Source of the DNA: Peptoniphilus_A sp050943655
GTDB taxonomy: Bacteria; Bacillota; Clostridia; Tissierellales; Peptoniphilaceae
Length of the DNA stretch: 24,277 bases
Direction: 5' to 3'
Assembly (NCBI RefSeq): GCF_050943655.1
Contig: NZ_JBMNPQ010000019.1
Span: 1-24,277 of the forward strand
The notes under the pieces were generated by a model. It saw only the letters and a program-made list of their open reading frames with translations, had not been told where the DNA came from and did not search any database. Positions 23,722 through 24,277 of this stretch are shown here, piece after piece (position 1 is the first letter of the stretch; each line of letters begins with the position of its first letter). The translations under genes and the position numbers were made by a program.

Positions 23722-24277
23722 TATAGACAACTACTTATTTCTAGATTATGAAAGTAATCTCATGGGCTATGTAAAAAATAATAAGCTAATGAGAATCATG
23801 AACATAACAAGTGATGAAATAGGAAATATTTATAGAGCAAGAGTTAAAAATATAGATAGAGATTTAAACGCTGCTTTTGTGGATTTAGGAGATAATGGAA
23901 TTGGATTTTTGCAGCTTGACAAAGACTCTTCTGTAAACGAATCTGATATTTTAATTCTTCAGGTTATTAAAATGCCTGATAATAAGGGCTTAAAATTAAC
24001 TTTAGAAGTTGCCATTCCCGATAAATATTTTGTAATATTTCCCTTTGATAAATTCGTCAAATTTTCTAAAAAACTGGATAGTGGATTTAGAAAAAGAAAT
24101 GAGGAAAAATTACTAAATATTTCAGAAGAAGAAGGAGTTGGGATACTACTTAGAACAGAAACTAAGGATTTAACGGAAGAAGAATTTATCTTAAAATTAA
24201 ATAGTGCAGTTTCTAGAGCAGAAAAAATTAAAAATGAAGAAAATAAACTTCCAGTTCCTAAACTTTTATACGAAAAA
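23678..24277 (+). CDS. rng: Ribonuclease E/G family protein (5' part; runs off the window)
   Basis: An open frame of 200 codons continues to the end of the window with no stop. The N-terminus (FLDYESNLMGYVKNNKLMRI) corresponds to the first strands of RNase E/G. The S1-like RNA-binding domain follows, with IGNIYRARVKNIDRDLNAAFVDLGDNGIGFLQL, and then KGLKLTLEVAIPDKYFVIFP and GVGILLRTE, matching the RNase-H-like/sensor region. The DNase I-like catalytic domain would lie beyond the window. The enzyme cleaves single-stranded RNA in rRNA maturation and decay. ATG 23678 has AAGGAA upstream and gives a family-like N-terminus; later ATGs such as 23761 would cut into the fold. It overlaps the MinD-like gene by 44 bases in a different frame. 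Confidence 0.88.
   Translation, partial: MQNQNRGFKKYSENNIDNYLFLDYESNLMGYVKNNKLMRIMNITSDEIGNIYRARVKNIDRDLNAAFVDLGDNGIGFLQLDKDSSVNESDILILQVIKMPDNKGLKLTLEVAIPDKYFVIFPFDKFVKFSKKLDSGFRKRNEEKLLNISEEEGVGILLRTETKDLTEEEFILKLNSAVSRAEKIKNEENKLPVPKLLYEK

Noticed and set aside
1..24277. Search for defence systems, mobile elements, CRISPR repeats and tRNA genes
   Set aside because: No direct-repeat arrays, transposase or integrase motifs, terminal inverted repeats or tRNA cloverleaf sequences were recognised. The gene content is conserved and composition looks uniform, so I see no transferred island.

Overview
The window is AT-rich bacterial chromosome that uses strong Gram-positive-type ribosome binding sites, many TTG starts and short intergenic gaps. 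Gene content and order fit a low-GC Firmicute. The combination der-plsY-gpsA / yggS-sepF-ylmH-lspA-rluD / miaB-mutS-mutL-miaA / maf-radC-(minD)-rng suggests a clostridial or Tissierellia lineage, perhaps a Peptoniphilus/Anaerococcus-like Gram-positive anaerobic coccus. That assignment is an inference from gene order and composition, with no database search. I see no tRNA, rRNA, insertion sequence, prophage or CRISPR array. Almost everything is conserved housekeeping DNA, and no gap between genes exceeds about 175 bases.

Layout. (1) 17-2181, plus strand: a membrane-anchored coiled-coil protein I cannot name, then a TraB-family membrane protein. Both end at a hairpin shared with the convergent thrE pair. 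(2) 2215-3440, minus strand: a split ThrE-type exporter. Its promoter diverges from the der promoter. (3) 3613-6523: der (ribosome-assembly GTPase), plsY and gpsA (glycerol-3-phosphate supply and first acylation of phospholipid synthesis). (4) 6574-12543: an HlyD-like protein, yggS, sepF, ylmH, lspA, rluD and a COG2509-type FAD protein. This is a shortened ylm cell-division cluster, without ylmG and divIVA, ending in a good terminator. (5) 12616-20706: miaB, mutS, mutL, miaA and a PLP enzyme of the methionine-gamma-lyase/aluminium-resistance family. It combines the tRNA A37 modification pair (MiaA then MiaB) with methyl-independent mismatch repair, and also ends in a terminator. (6) 20791-window end: a NusG-domain-II protein, a Gx/HepS-like membrane protein, maf, radC, a MinD-like protein and the 5' part of an RNase E/G gene.

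The most interesting point is at the right end. In Firmicutes the stretch between maf-radC and rng normally holds mreBCD and minCD(E), often with penicillin-binding-protein and rodA genes. Here it is reduced to one MinD-like gene at 22987-23721. That protein has lost both Walker-A lysines and the catalytic aspartate equivalent, but keeps the MinD fold signatures and a C-terminal amphipathic membrane-targeting-like helix. Its last 44 bases overlap the start of rng in another frame. This looks like a relict or repurposed Min protein in a lineage that has lost the rod/Min machinery here.

A second pattern is that every promoter I can place gives a very short 5' leader. At the NusG-domain-II gene the predicted transcription start is the A of the start codon, which would make that mRNA leaderless.
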